A stretch of 64,000 bases of DNA from the NCBI RefSeq assembly GCF_900103225.1, contig NZ_FNJH01000001.1:451178-515177 (forward strand), read 5' to 3'. The translations under genes and the position numbers were made by a program. This document shows, piece after piece, positions 52,452-60,681 of this stretch (position 1 is the first letter of the stretch; every line of letters begins with the position of its first letter). The DNA is from Pseudomonas congelans. GTDB lineage: Bacteria > Pseudomonadota > Gammaproteobacteria > Pseudomonadales > Pseudomonadaceae. The notes beneath the pieces were generated by a model. That model did no database searches and was not told where the DNA came from. It saw only the letters and a program-made list of their open reading frames with translations.

Positions 52452-54563
52452 TCAGAGACTGAGGGTCAGGCTGACCGTGAAGTTGCGCGGTTCGCCAGGC
52501 GCGACCCAGTAGTTGCTGTAGGAGCGCTCGTAGTATTTTTCATCGAAAATGTTGTTCAGGTTCAGACCCACCGTGACGTTGTCGCTGGCTTTGTAATGCG
52601 CCAGCAGGTCTACGGTCTGGTAGGCCGGCAGTTCGAAGTCAGAGCCCGACTGCCCCGAGCGATCGCCGACGTAGGTGTACGCAGCGCCCACGTCCGAGCC
52701 GCGCAATGCGCCTTCCTGGAACTCATAGACGCCCAGCAGGCTGCCGCTGTGTTTGGCGACACCGAGGATGCGACTGCCCGTGGGGATGGTCTGGTCGCCC
52801 TTGGTCACTTCGGCGTCAATGTAGGCGAAGGCACCGATGACCCGAATGGCTTCGCTGACCTGCCCGGTAAACTGCAGGTCGAAACCCTGGCTGCGAGCCT
52901 TGCCCACCGCGCGATTGGTGTCGGTGCCAGGATCAAGGGCGAGAACGTTTTCCTTCTCGATATGAAAGGCGGCGAGGGTCGTGCTCAGGCGATCGTCAAA
53001 CAATTCACTCTTGATGCCGACCTCGTAGCCGACGCCTTCTTCCGGGTCGAAGGTTTTGCCGGCGGCATCCAGGCCATTGTTGGGCTTGAAAGAGGTGGAG
53101 GCGTTGGCGAACAGGCCTACCTGCGGCGTGAGCTGATAAAGCAGTCCGGCGCGCTGAGTGAAAGCGTCCTGGCGCTGCCCTGAGGTGGCGTTGGTGGTGA
53201 AATCATCGACCTGCTGATCAAAGTGTTCGTAGCGTGCCCCGATCATGCCGCGCAGTTTGTCGGTAAAGACAATCTGGTCCTGCAGGTTCAGCGCACGGCT
53301 TTCGACATGCTCGTAAAAATCAGTACCGGAGCGTGCGCCAGCAGGTTTCGGCTGGCCATAGACCGGGTTGTAGATGTCGATGGCGTAGGGGCTGCCGGCG
53401 ATGGTCGTGACGCGTTCGTTCTTGCGATAGTTCTCGTACTCAGTGCCGATCAGCACTTCGTGCTCGACCCCCATGCCGTCGAAACGACCGCGTAACTCCA
53501 ACTGGGTGATGCTGTCATGCCAGTTGTTGTCGCGCTCACGATAACGGCGATTGACAGTGTGCCCGTCGGCGTTCAGCGGGCGCGCCTCGCTGGCAAAACC
53601 CGACATCTCCCCCTGTTTGTAATGGCTGGCCAGACGCAGCGACCACACATCGTTGAGCTGGTGGTCCAGCGCGAACTGGACCATGTTGTTGTCGTTATCG
53701 ATGTCATCGTCCGGCTCGCCGAGGAAGGTCGAGCGGGATACGCCACTCCACTTGTTATTGGGGGCGACCACGCCTCGGTCGAAAGTCGATGTGTGGCGCA
53801 CAAACTCGGTTTCCACCAGCAGACTGGTGTCAGGGTTCAATTGCCAGCTGAAGGACGGGGCGACAAACACCCGTTTGCTCTCTACATGGTCACGAAAGCT
53901 GTTGTTGTCTTCGACAGCCAGATTGACCCGTGACAGCAGATTGCCTTCTTCATCCAGCGGAGTGTTGACGTCCAGCGCGGTGCGATAGCGATCCCAACTG
54001 CCTGCGCTGGTCTGCAAGGTGGTAAATGCTTCACGCTGGGGTTTTTTGGTGACGATATTGACCGTGCCGCCCGGATCGCCACGCCCATACAGGCTGGCGG
54101 CGGGGCCTTTCAGCACTTCGATACGCTCGATGTTTGCGGCATCCGGCGTGGCAGGGTAGCCGCGGTTGGCGCTGAAGCCGTCCTTGTAGAATTCGGACGT
54201 GGTAAAGCCGCGGATGCTGTACTCGTAAAGCGTCAGGCCGCCGAAGTTATTCTGCTTCGATACGCCCCCGGCAAAATCCAGCGCGCGCTCGACATTGTTG
54301 CTGCCGAGGTCCTTGAGCACCGAAGCAGGCACCACGCTGATCGACTGCGGAATATCCGCGATGGCGGTATCGGTTTTGGTGGCCGTGGCCGAGCGGGTGG
54401 CGCGATAGCCCTGGACCGGGCTGGTCGCCGTTTCGTACTGATAGTCGGAAGTGACGTTGACGCTTTCCAGTTCAATGGTCTGCGGGCTTTCCTCCGCGTA
54501 ACCCGTATTGCCAAAAACCCCGATTGCCAAGCCTGCCAGAGACGCGATTCTACGAGACGACAT
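52452..54563 (-). CDS. TonB-dependent siderophore receptor
   Basis: This 703-residue outer-membrane receptor has a short signal peptide (cleavage near residue 23), a TonB-box region close to the mature start (IELESVNVTSDYQ), and a plug domain (about 55-165) with the sequences DIPQSISVVP, YSIRGF, RIEVLKGPAASLYGRGDPGG and NIVTKKP. A 22-strand barrel follows, ending in Leu-rich FTVSLTLSL with a terminal aromatic pattern. The plug type is that of ferric hydroxamate/catecholate siderophore receptors (FoxA/Fiu-like). No signalling extension is present. AGGAAG lies 6 bases before the ATG. Confidence 0.93.
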   Translation of the reverse strand: MSSRRIASLAGLAIGVFGNTGYAEESPQTIELESVNVTSDYQYETATSPVQGYRATRSATATKTDTAIADIPQSISVVPASVLKDLGSNNVERALDFAGGVSKQNNFGGLTLYEYSIRGFTTSEFYKDGFSANRGYPATPDAANIERIEVLKGPAASLYGRGDPGGTVNIVTKKPQREAFTTLQTSAGSWDRYRTALDVNTPLDEEGNLLSRVNLAVEDNNSFRDHVESKRVFVAPSFSWQLNPDTSLLVETEFVRHTSTFDRGVVAPNNKWSGVSRSTFLGEPDDDIDNDNNMVQFALDHQLNDVWSLRLASHYKQGEMSGFASEARPLNADGHTVNRRYRERDNNWHDSITQLELRGRFDGMGVEHEVLIGTEYENYRKNERVTTIAGSPYAIDIYNPVYGQPKPAGARSGTDFYEHVESRALNLQDQIVFTDKLRGMIGARYEHFDQQVDDFTTNATSGQRQDAFTQRAGLLYQLTPQVGLFANASTSFKPNNGLDAAGKTFDPEEGVGYEVGIKSELFDDRLSTTLAAFHIEKENVLALDPGTDTNRAVGKARSQGFDLQFTGQVSEAIRVIGAFAYIDAEVTKGDQTIPTGSRILGVAKHSGSLLGVYEFQEGALRGSDVGAAYTYVGDRSGQSGSDFELPAYQTVDLLAHYKASDNVTVGLNLNNIFDEKYYERSYSNYWVAPGEPRNFTVSLTLSL

Positions 54564-54604
54564 GTGAGACTTCCTGATTAGAATAGATACAATATAACAT
54601 CTCC

Positions 54605-54621
54605 TTTGAGAATTATTGCTG
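54605..54621 (-). promoter_or_regulatory. possible Fur box upstream of the siderophore receptor
   Basis: TTTGAGAATTATTGCTG (read on the plus strand), about 45-60 bases before the receptor ATG, partly matches the Fur 19-mer (GATAATGATAATCATTATC) through GAGAATTATT. The surrounding 60 bases are AT-rich, as in iron-regulated promoters. The match is imperfect. Confidence 0.35.
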
Positions 54622-54710
54622 TTTGTTAAGGGCGATGTAAACGCGGCATCTATCAGCAGGCATCCCGGGTTGATGCTCAGGATTCACGTGGTGGGAAAGG
54701 GGATAACGTG

Positions 54711-54743
54711 CAAGGTCCATTTCAGTCGATGAAATGGACCTTG
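54711..54743. terminator. perfect 14-bp inverted repeat after the Nramp-like gene
   Basis: CAAGGTCCATTTCA and TGAAATGGACCTTG flank a 5-base loop, ending 5 bases from the stop codon of the minus-strand Nramp-like gene. There is no T-run, so it is either a rho-independent-like pause or an mRNA-stabilising 3' hairpin. It lies upstream of the TonB receptor promoter and insulates the two genes. Confidence 0.5.
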
Positions 54744-54748
54744 CTCAC

Positions 54749-56050
54749 TCATGCCAGCATCTCTGTCCCGAGTTGAAATGCCACCCACAACGCCAGTCCG
54801 GTGGCGAAGGTCAGCGCGATGTTCTCGAACCAGTTGTTGCGGTATTCCTTGCTCAACAGTGACTTCTGATTGGACATGATCAGCAGCCCCAGCGAGATGA
54901 CGGGCAACCCGATGATATTCAGCGCGTTGACACCCAGCGTCAGGGTCACGAAGTCCGGCATGCCGGGCAGCGACCAGATCAGCGGGGTGACCAGAATGAA
55001 CAGCATGAACCAGCGGTGCATCGGGTCGTTGTGGAACACTTTGCCGTAGCGTTCGCGGCGCTTGGGCTGGATGTGCTGGAAGGCATCGGTGATCAGCATC
55101 GGAAAGGCTGTGGTCTTGCCGGAAATACTGGCAAACAGCGTGGCGAACACGCCGATGAAGAAGATGTACCAGCCCAGCGGGCCGAAGAAGATTTCCAGTG
55201 CCTTGCCCAGGTCGGCCAGGGTATTGACCTGAATGCCGTTGGGCCGCAGGATTTCGACGCCTACCACCCAGATGGCCAGGTTGATGATGATGCCGACGAT
55301 CACCGCGAACAGCAGATCGTTGCGCTGGATGCGCTTGTGCTCGGGGCCGGTCCAGCCTTTTTCACGCATCACGTAAGGGTGGACGAAGTTGGCGATGGAC
55401 CCGGCCACGGCACCGATCACCGAGACCGCTACCAGCAGCGCGCCGTGCACGCCTTCATCGGGTGGAATACTGAAGCCGATGGTGCCCTTGATGATGCCGG
55501 TGACATCGGGGCCGGACATGATCGCCAGGGTCAGAAATGCCAGGGTCATGATGGCCAGCAGTACCTTCATCACGCCTTCGATCATTGCGTAGATATTGCG
55601 CCCCACCAGCAGCCACACGGCAATCACCACGGCAACGGAGCAGAGCAGTGGCTGGTTGATGTGCAGCAGCATGGCAAGCGCCTCGCCGGCGCCCTTGATC
55701 ATATAGGCGTTGATCAAATGGCCCATCAGCAATGCGTAGGCAAGCATGAACCAGGCGAACAGCGGGTGCAGTTGCGCATAACCCTGAAGGATGGTCATGC
55801 CCTGGTTATTGCAGAGCTGGAAGCGGGCGATGATGTTGACGATCAGGAACCTGAGCAAAAGCGAAATCGCCAGTACCCACATCATGGCGTAGCCATAACT
55901 GGCGCCCGCAACCGATGAGGTGATCAGGTCGCCCGCGCCCAGCCAGGACAGCACGGCGATAATGCCGGGCCCCAATAGCTTGGCAAGTTTCTTGAGACGG
56001 GGTTCGGCTACTGGCGTGGACGTTTCTTTGAAAGACGGGGTTTGCGGCAT
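54749..56050 (-). CDS. Nramp-related divalent-metal transporter, non-canonical metal motifs
   Basis: This 433-residue inner-membrane protein has about 11 hydrophobic segments and the Nramp/APC fold pattern (KLLGPGIIAVLSWLGAGD near residues 22-41, ASYGYAMMW after it). The TM1 metal motif D-P-G-N is G38-A-G-D41 here. The TM6 M-P-H motif is replaced in GAVAGSIANFVHPY. It therefore belongs to an Nramp-related branch whose substrate may not be Mn/Fe. It stands alone, divergent from the nitrilase pseudogene and upstream of the siderophore receptor on the same strand. Confidence 0.82.
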   Translation of the reverse strand: MPQTPSFKETSTPVAEPRLKKLAKLLGPGIIAVLSWLGAGDLITSSVAGASYGYAMMWVLAISLLLRFLIVNIIARFQLCNNQGMTILQGYAQLHPLFAWFMLAYALLMGHLINAYMIKGAGEALAMLLHINQPLLCSVAVVIAVWLLVGRNIYAMIEGVMKVLLAIMTLAFLTLAIMSGPDVTGIIKGTIGFSIPPDEGVHGALLVAVSVIGAVAGSIANFVHPYVMREKGWTGPEHKRIQRNDLLFAVIVGIIINLAIWVVGVEILRPNGIQVNTLADLGKALEIFFGPLGWYIFFIGVFATLFASISGKTTAFPMLITDAFQHIQPKRRERYGKVFHNDPMHRWFMLFILVTPLIWSLPGMPDFVTLTLGVNALNIIGLPVISLGLLIMSNQKSLLSKEYRNNWFENIALTFATGLALWVAFQLGTEMLA

Positions 56051-56211
56051 GCGGTGAATCTCCGTTTTTTATTGTAATGAGATGTCAGTCACTGCCAGAC
56101 AAGATAGGACGTCATACAACATGGGTCTCTGGTAAAAATGTAACTACGTGTGAACCAGCTGCAACGCGGGCTAAGCTTGCGTCTGCCAATCTCGTTTTCC
56201 CTGGAGAGCCA

Positions 56212-56961
56212 ATGACGTTTCCAATACTTGCCGCTGCCCAATTCTGCTCTAGACGTGGAGATATCCAGCACAACCTCTCCGGGCACCTGGCGTTCATGCA
56301 ACGTGCAGCCGAACTGGGCGCCAGTTACTTGCTGTTTCCCGAATTGTCACTGACAGGCTACGAACCGGATCTGGCTCGCGAGCTGGCCTTGCTTGCAGAC
56401 GATGCACGTTTGGCGCCGCTCGCGGCACTGGCTGTGAAATTGCAATTGACGACCACCGTTGGCGTGCCACTCAGGGGGCCGAGCGACAGTGTCCTGATCG
56501 GTGCATTGACCTTCACCGCCGCGGGCGATGTCATCGCCTATGCCAAGCAATACCTGCATCCCGGTGAAGACGCCGTATTCACTGCCGGCAATCAGGACTG
56601 CTATCTGCTACTTGATCAGCACCGAATCGGTCTGTGCGTATGTGCAGACTTCAGCCACGCCGAGCACGCGCAACGCATGGCACAAGGTGGAGCCTGGTTG
56701 TACGCAGCCAGTGTGCTGATCTCGCCGGGCGGCTATGAATACGATGCCGGACTGCTTTCGGGGCATGCCCGCCGTCACTCGCTGCCGGTGTTGATGGCCA
56801 ATCATGGCGGGGCAACTGGCGGCTGGCTGTCGGCGGGGCGCAGCGGTCTGTAGGACGAAGCAGGGCGTTGGGTCGGCGGGATGCAAAGTGAAGGAGGTGG
56901 TCTGGTCGTCGCGACCCGCCAGCGCGAGGGCTGGCAGGTCAGAGCGGTTACGGTGGACTAA
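56212..56961 (+). pseudogene. nitrilase/C-N hydrolase gene interrupted by an in-frame TAG
   Basis: From ATG 56212 (GGAGA 5 bases upstream) the frame encodes a carbon-nitrogen hydrolase with all three catalytic residues in place: Glu in LLFPELSLTGYE, Lys in YAKQYLHPGE and Cys in IGLCVCADFSH. At 56851-56853 a TAG follows GRSGL. The same frame then continues sensibly (DEAGRWVGGMQSEGGGL, ending RAVTVD) to TAA 56959-56961. Relatives have Trp at about this place (x-W-D-x-x-G), so a TGG-to-TAG change is likely. The truncated product lacks the last 35 residues, including a core strand, and is probably inactive. Confidence 0.75.
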
Positions 56962-56967
56962 GGCGTT

Positions 56968-58221
56968 TCACGCGCCCACGGCATTTTCCGGTTTGAGCCC
57001 GGGTTGGTTATGCGAGGGTGAAAGGGTCTCCGGCACGGTCAGCCACAACAGGCAGAACGCGACCGCTGCCACACCGGCAAGGGTGAGAAATGCTGCGCTG
57101 TAACCTGCTGCATGCACGACAAAACCCGCCAGGCTGTTGCTCAGCGCTGCGCCCAGCCCGAACAGCGTCGACAGCGCCCCAAGGCTCACGTTGAAACGTC
57201 CGCTGCCTTGAGTGAGGTCCTTGACCATCAATGGGAACAGGGCACCGAACAAGCCCGCGCCGATGCCGTCGAGCATCTGGACCGCCACCAGCCAATAGGG
57301 ATCGTCGGAAAGGGTGTAAAGCACACCGCGAATCGGCAAGAACAGAAAGCCGGCCAGCAACAGCGGCTTGCGCCCCCAGACATCGGCTTTCATGCCTACC
57401 AGCAGCGCGGCCGGTACCATCACCAGTTGGGCTGCAACGATGCACGCCGAGGTCAGCGGCGTTGCCATTTGCATGTTGATCTGTGACAGCTTCTGACTCA
57501 CCAGCGGCAGCATCGCCGCGTTAGCCAGATGGAAGAGGGCGCAGCAGATACCGAACATCAGCAGCGGCTTGTTGCTTAACAGCGCAGAAAGGCCCGAAGG
57601 TTGATGACCACTGACGTCGTGACTGGCGTCAAAGCCCCGAGCCACGTCGTGATCGATGGCGTCTGCGGAAACAAAGCTGACCGCGACAATACTCGCCAGC
57701 GCCATCGCGGCCATCAGGTAAAACACCGCAATAGGCCCGAATAGATAGGCGAAGCCGCCAGCCAGAAGGGCTGCGCAGGCATTACCTGCGTGGTTGAACG
57801 TTTCGTTGCGCCCGGTACGGCGGGTAAACGCTTTGGGCCCGGTGATGCCCAGCGAAATGGCCGCGATGGCCGGTGCAAATACCGAGGCCGCGATGCTGCT
57901 CAACGCTTGGGTCAGGGCAACGATGGAAAAAGACGAAGTGAAGGGCAGAATCAGGCAACTCAGCGTCACCAGCAAGGCCGCCACACCGATCATGGCGCGC
58001 TTGTAGGGCGTGCGGTCGATCAGCGCCCCGGCAGGTGTCTGGGTCAGCAGCCCGGCAATGCCGGCAATGGTCATCACCACACCGATGCTGGCCGGGTCCC
58101 ATTTGTGCACCGCCAGCAGATAGATCGCCAGATACGGGCCCAGGCCATCGCGGACATCGGCAAGGAAGAAGTTCAGGCTATCCAGTGAAAGGGTGTTGCG
58201 GCGATCTGCATGACTGACCAA
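56968..58221 (-). CDS. MFS transporter
   Basis: This protein of about 417 residues has 12 hydrophobic segments of the major facilitator fold. The loop after TM2 reads GALIDRTPYKRAMIG (family GxLxDRxGRR), and a central loop of about 30 polar residues holds DAIDHDVARGFDASHD. The N-terminal NTLSLDSLNFFLADVRDGLGPYLAIY fits a group of uncharacterised pseudomonad exporters. A TTG at 58221 with AGGA upstream is preferred, since a GTG at 58305 lacks a ribosome site and adds an unlikely 28-residue lead. It converges on the nitrilase pseudogene with 6 bases between. Confidence 0.82.
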   Translation of the reverse strand: MVSHADRRNTLSLDSLNFFLADVRDGLGPYLAIYLLAVHKWDPASIGVVMTIAGIAGLLTQTPAGALIDRTPYKRAMIGVAALLVTLSCLILPFTSSFSIVALTQALSSIAASVFAPAIAAISLGITGPKAFTRRTGRNETFNHAGNACAALLAGGFAYLFGPIAVFYLMAAMALASIVAVSFVSADAIDHDVARGFDASHDVSGHQPSGLSALLSNKPLLMFGICCALFHLANAAMLPLVSQKLSQINMQMATPLTSACIVAAQLVMVPAALLVGMKADVWGRKPLLLAGFLFLPIRGVLYTLSDDPYWLVAVQMLDGIGAGLFGALFPLMVKDLTQGSGRFNVSLGALSTLFGLGAALSNSLAGFVVHAAGYSAAFLTLAGVAAVAFCLLWLTVPETLSPSHNQPGLKPENAVGA

Positions 58222-58326
58222 GAGTGAAGTTCCTGTAATTCGTCCGACCCCAGGCAACCGAGTCACGGGTAATACTGACCCGGGCCGTTTTAAAGAAGTT
58301 TCCACACCGAAGATGAAATTTAGGCT

Positions 58327-58509
58327 TCAAATGCTCTTTTTCTGCAGGCTTTTCAGCCGCTGGGTCGCACGTTGCACGGCAGCCATTTTTTCAGGCCGTT
58401 TCATGCGCTTCCACTTGCGGATATCGTCCTTGGTACGCCCGCAGCTCACGCACAGATCGCCGCTGAGCTGGCATACGGAAATGCACGGGTTTTCGATGTC
58501 CTTGGCCAT
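58327..58509 (-). CDS. DUF1289 domain protein
   Basis: This 60-residue protein has the DUF1289 pattern NPCISVCQLSGDLCVSCGRT followed by DDIRKWKRM. Its four cysteines (C-x3-C and C-x2-C) probably bind a metal. The remaining C-terminal part is Lys/Gln rich. The start at 58509 (MAKDIENP) is the family start. It lies 2 bases after the next gene upstream, so the two are co-transcribed. Function unknown. Confidence 0.85.
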   Translation of the reverse strand: MAKDIENPCISVCQLSGDLCVSCGRTKDDIRKWKRMKRPEKMAAVQRATQRLKSLQKKSI

Positions 58510-58511
58510 GC

Positions 58512-58883
58512 TCAACCTCGTCTGGCGTATTTGCGTTTGATGCGCTGCTGCCAGTCGCCCGCGTTCTCGCGCAGGCACAGCTCTTCGCAGTCGACATGCA
58601 CATGAGCCGATGGATTCGACAGGCTGACCTGAGCATCGTCAAGTGCCTCTACCGTCAGCCCGATCATCCGCTCCACCAGCCCGCGGGCCAGCGCGGCGTT
58701 CTTGTCGGCCAGCGTATCAAACACCCACACCACCTGCAGGCTGGCCGGGAACGCCGCGTAATCGACTTCATGAGTTAGCCAGCAGAAACCGGGCATCTCG
58801 GCCTTGGCAGTCTCGCAGGCGTGCGTCAGAGCGCTCACCAGACGCCGATCTGTCCGGGCCTGTTCGCGTTTGCTGGATGGCAT
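58512..58883 (-). CDS. conserved hypothetical protein
   Basis: This 123-residue soluble protein begins MPSSKREQARTDRRLVSAL and contains PGFCWLTHEVDYAAFPASLQ and VVWVFDT, with CEELCLRE towards the end. I recognise it as a type of small conserved pseudomonad protein without a named domain. It forms an operon with the DUF1289 gene. The start at 58883 was chosen because the frame upstream (26 codons) looks unconserved. Confidence 0.7.
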   Translation of the reverse strand: MPSSKREQARTDRRLVSALTHACETAKAEMPGFCWLTHEVDYAAFPASLQVVWVFDTLADKNAALARGLVERMIGLTVEALDDAQVSLSNPSAHVHVDCEELCLRENAGDWQQRIKRKYARRG

Positions 58884-59212
58884 GGTGGACCTTGGAGTGT
58901 AGAGGGAAAGATGGTCACGATACCTTATGCCGGTATTGCTCGCAGTACTGATCAACCACATAAAACGGGGAACGGCGCCTGGCGTCGGTACCCTTCACGT
59001 GACGCGCCACAAACAAATGAATGTTTATTGTTAAACACAATTTTGCGATGAGTCCCTCATGATCTTCGGACCGGGATGATGGAGTGGGTGATCGCAGTTC
59101 AGGTAGTCTGGTAGTCAGTAAACCGATGTAGTTTCAGCTGGGCTAAAGAGCGTTACAGGCTTGAAAGGCCAGGCCGTTGAGCTGTTTTTAATGTATCGAA
59201 AAGGAGCGTTAC
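58884..59212. other. AT-richer intergenic stretch before the orphan hcp
   Basis: These 329 bases hold no convincing gene. Base composition shifts to AT (for example around 59010-59045, with the palindrome TGTTTATTGTTAAACA). A strong ribosome site AAAAGGAG lies 7 bases before the hcp ATG at 59213. The change of composition marks the left edge of the hcp/effector island. Confidence 0.5.
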
Positions 59213-59713
59213 ATGGCATTTGATACCTATATGCACATCGAAGGTATTCCGGGCGAATCGTTTGATGAAGTGTTCAAAAACTGGATTGAGCTTTCCGACT
59301 TTGATGTGGGTGCCAGTCAGTCAGCTTCAGTGTCGACGACTAGCGCTGGTGGAGCGAGCAGCGGACGAACCACTATGAGTGACTTCTTTTTTCGCAAAAC
59401 AGTAGATAAATCTACCCCCAAGCTGCACGAGGCTTGTTGCAGTGGGAAGCACTTTAATGAGGTGACTATTGCAGTGAATCGGGCGGGTGAAGAAAAAATT
59501 AAATACCTAGAAATAAAACTGGAAGAAGTCATGATTTCTTCCGTATCGCTCAATGCTAATGGCGCTGCCGAGAATGGATTTCCCACTGAAACAATACGTC
59601 TTAATTATGGGCGTATAAAAATGCTCTATACACAGCAAAAGCGTTCCGATGGCCAAGGTGGCGGACAGGTCGCGGGTGGATGGGACGGCATAAAAAATAA
59701 AGTCTATGCTTGA
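59213..59713 (+). CDS. orphan Hcp family protein
   Basis: This 166-residue Hcp1-family tube protein is clearly different from the one at 29920. It starts AFDTYMHIEGIPGESFDEVF and contains the TMSDFFFRKTVDKSTPKLHEACC region and IRLNYGRIKMLYTQQ. Such Hcp proteins chaperone specific effectors inside the ring. Downstream, 23 bases away, is a Tlde1-like effector gene. Codon use is more AT-rich than in the main T6SS locus, suggesting separate acquisition. The secretion machine would be the locus at 20-40 kb or another one. Confidence 0.92.
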   Translation: MAFDTYMHIEGIPGESFDEVFKNWIELSDFDVGASQSASVSTTSAGGASSGRTTMSDFFFRKTVDKSTPKLHEACCSGKHFNEVTIAVNRAGEEKIKYLEIKLEEVMISSVSLNANGAAENGFPTETIRLNYGRIKMLYTQQKRSDGQGGGQVAGGWDGIKNKVYA

Positions 59714-59736
59714 TATTGGCAAGAGACGGGTGCCCA

Positions 59737-60246
59737 ATGTCTGATAATCCTAATATTGCATACTGCCGTTTTTTGTTAAATGGTAAGCCTACAAGTCATT
59801 TGCGTTGCGGACATGCTAGCTATGAAGCGTTTTCAGGTATGGGCGTTCCTTTTGTTAATAGCCCGCAGTATCAGTCTGTGGAAAAAAAGGGTGCCATTCC
59901 AGCGGGGCGATATTTCATCGTTGATCGGCAAAGTGGGGGGCATCTCGGTTGGATTAAAGAGCCCATACAGGATTTTATAGCTGGTACGGACCGGGGGGAG
60001 TGGTTTGCTCTTTACAGGGATGATGGAGAGGTTGATGATCAGACCACCATTGATAATATAAGGCGTGGCGCCTTTAGACTCCATCCCGTTGGGCCGCGTG
60101 GTATAAGCCAAGGCTGTATCACCCTTAACTCTCAGGTTGGATTCGATGAGCTCAAGAAGTATCTTCGCAGTCAGCGCGGTGAAACGCTTCCGGGAACGAA
60201 TCTGAAGTATTATGGCGTAATAGATGTATCTGTTTTTAGTGAGTAG
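59737..60246 (+). CDS. Tlde1-like (DUF2778) L,D-transpeptidase-fold effector
   Basis: This 169-residue protein contains the DUF2778/YkuD-like active site FRLHPVGPRGISQGCITL with catalytic His and Cys, preceded by GAIPAGRYFIVDRQSGGHL. T6SS effectors of the Tlde1 family use this site to cut or exchange peptidoglycan tetrapeptide stems in the target periplasm. No signal peptide is present, as expected for Hcp-carried cargo. It lies between the orphan hcp and a membrane protein gene typical of immunity. The start at 59737 was chosen over an ATG 27 bases upstream, which lies closer to the hcp stop. Confidence 0.85.
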   Translation: MSDNPNIAYCRFLLNGKPTSHLRCGHASYEAFSGMGVPFVNSPQYQSVEKKGAIPAGRYFIVDRQSGGHLGWIKEPIQDFIAGTDRGEWFALYRDDGEVDDQTTIDNIRRGAFRLHPVGPRGISQGCITLNSQVGFDELKKYLRSQRGETLPGTNLKYYGVIDVSVFSE

Positions 60247-60259
60247 TGAACAATCCAGA

Positions 60260-60571
60260 ATGAAAAAAATAATGAAACTCATCTTTCACAGTGTGCTGAT
60301 TCTGGTGCTTTCTGTACTGCTTACCAAATGGCTCGTCGCATGGGGTCTGCTAGGCTGGCTACTTCAAACTGAAGCAGGCCTCGATCTGTATGTTTCGGCT
60401 ACAAATACCCTGGGCATAATCGGTGGCGAGGATGGAGAGTTCATGCTCCTTGCCTTGATGGTATTCGTAATGCTGGTGCCATCGGCGTTTCTTGTAGGCA
60501 CCGCAGCTAAAATGCTTGACAAGTTCAGAGCAGAACGGCAGTCAGCAGCAAATAAGAGAGCTGGCAGATAA
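60260..60571 (+). CDS. small membrane protein, candidate immunity to the Tlde1-like effector
   Basis: This 103-residue protein has a short basic start (MKKIMKLIF), one hydrophobic segment (VLILVLSVLLTKWLVAWG), a loop of about 30 residues with GGEDGEF, a second hydrophobic segment (LLALMVFVMLVPSAFLVG) and a basic tail. Two membrane helices with an extra-cytoplasmic loop fit an inner-membrane immunity protein protecting the periplasm. It follows the effector gene by 13 bases. The assignment rests on position and topology only. Confidence 0.65.
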   Translation: MKKIMKLIFHSVLILVLSVLLTKWLVAWGLLGWLLQTEAGLDLYVSATNTLGIIGGEDGEFMLLALMVFVMLVPSAFLVGTAAKMLDKFRAERQSAANKRAGR

Positions 60572-60681
60572 TGCTCAACGCAATCTGATCGCACACGGCC
60601 ATTATTCAAGCCATCCAGCGGTATCTTGTAGGATGACGTGCGGCCGCAAGACGCGCGCCTTTCCGATAATAAAGATAATGG

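Noticed and set aside
55016..55918. 300-codon plus-strand frame over the Nramp-like gene
   Set aside because: His/Asp-rich product typical of the complement of membrane-protein codons; no start signal.
59213..60571. Integrative element with attachment sites
   Set aside because: Composition suggests transfer, but no integrase, tRNA or direct repeats flanking the cassette could be seen.
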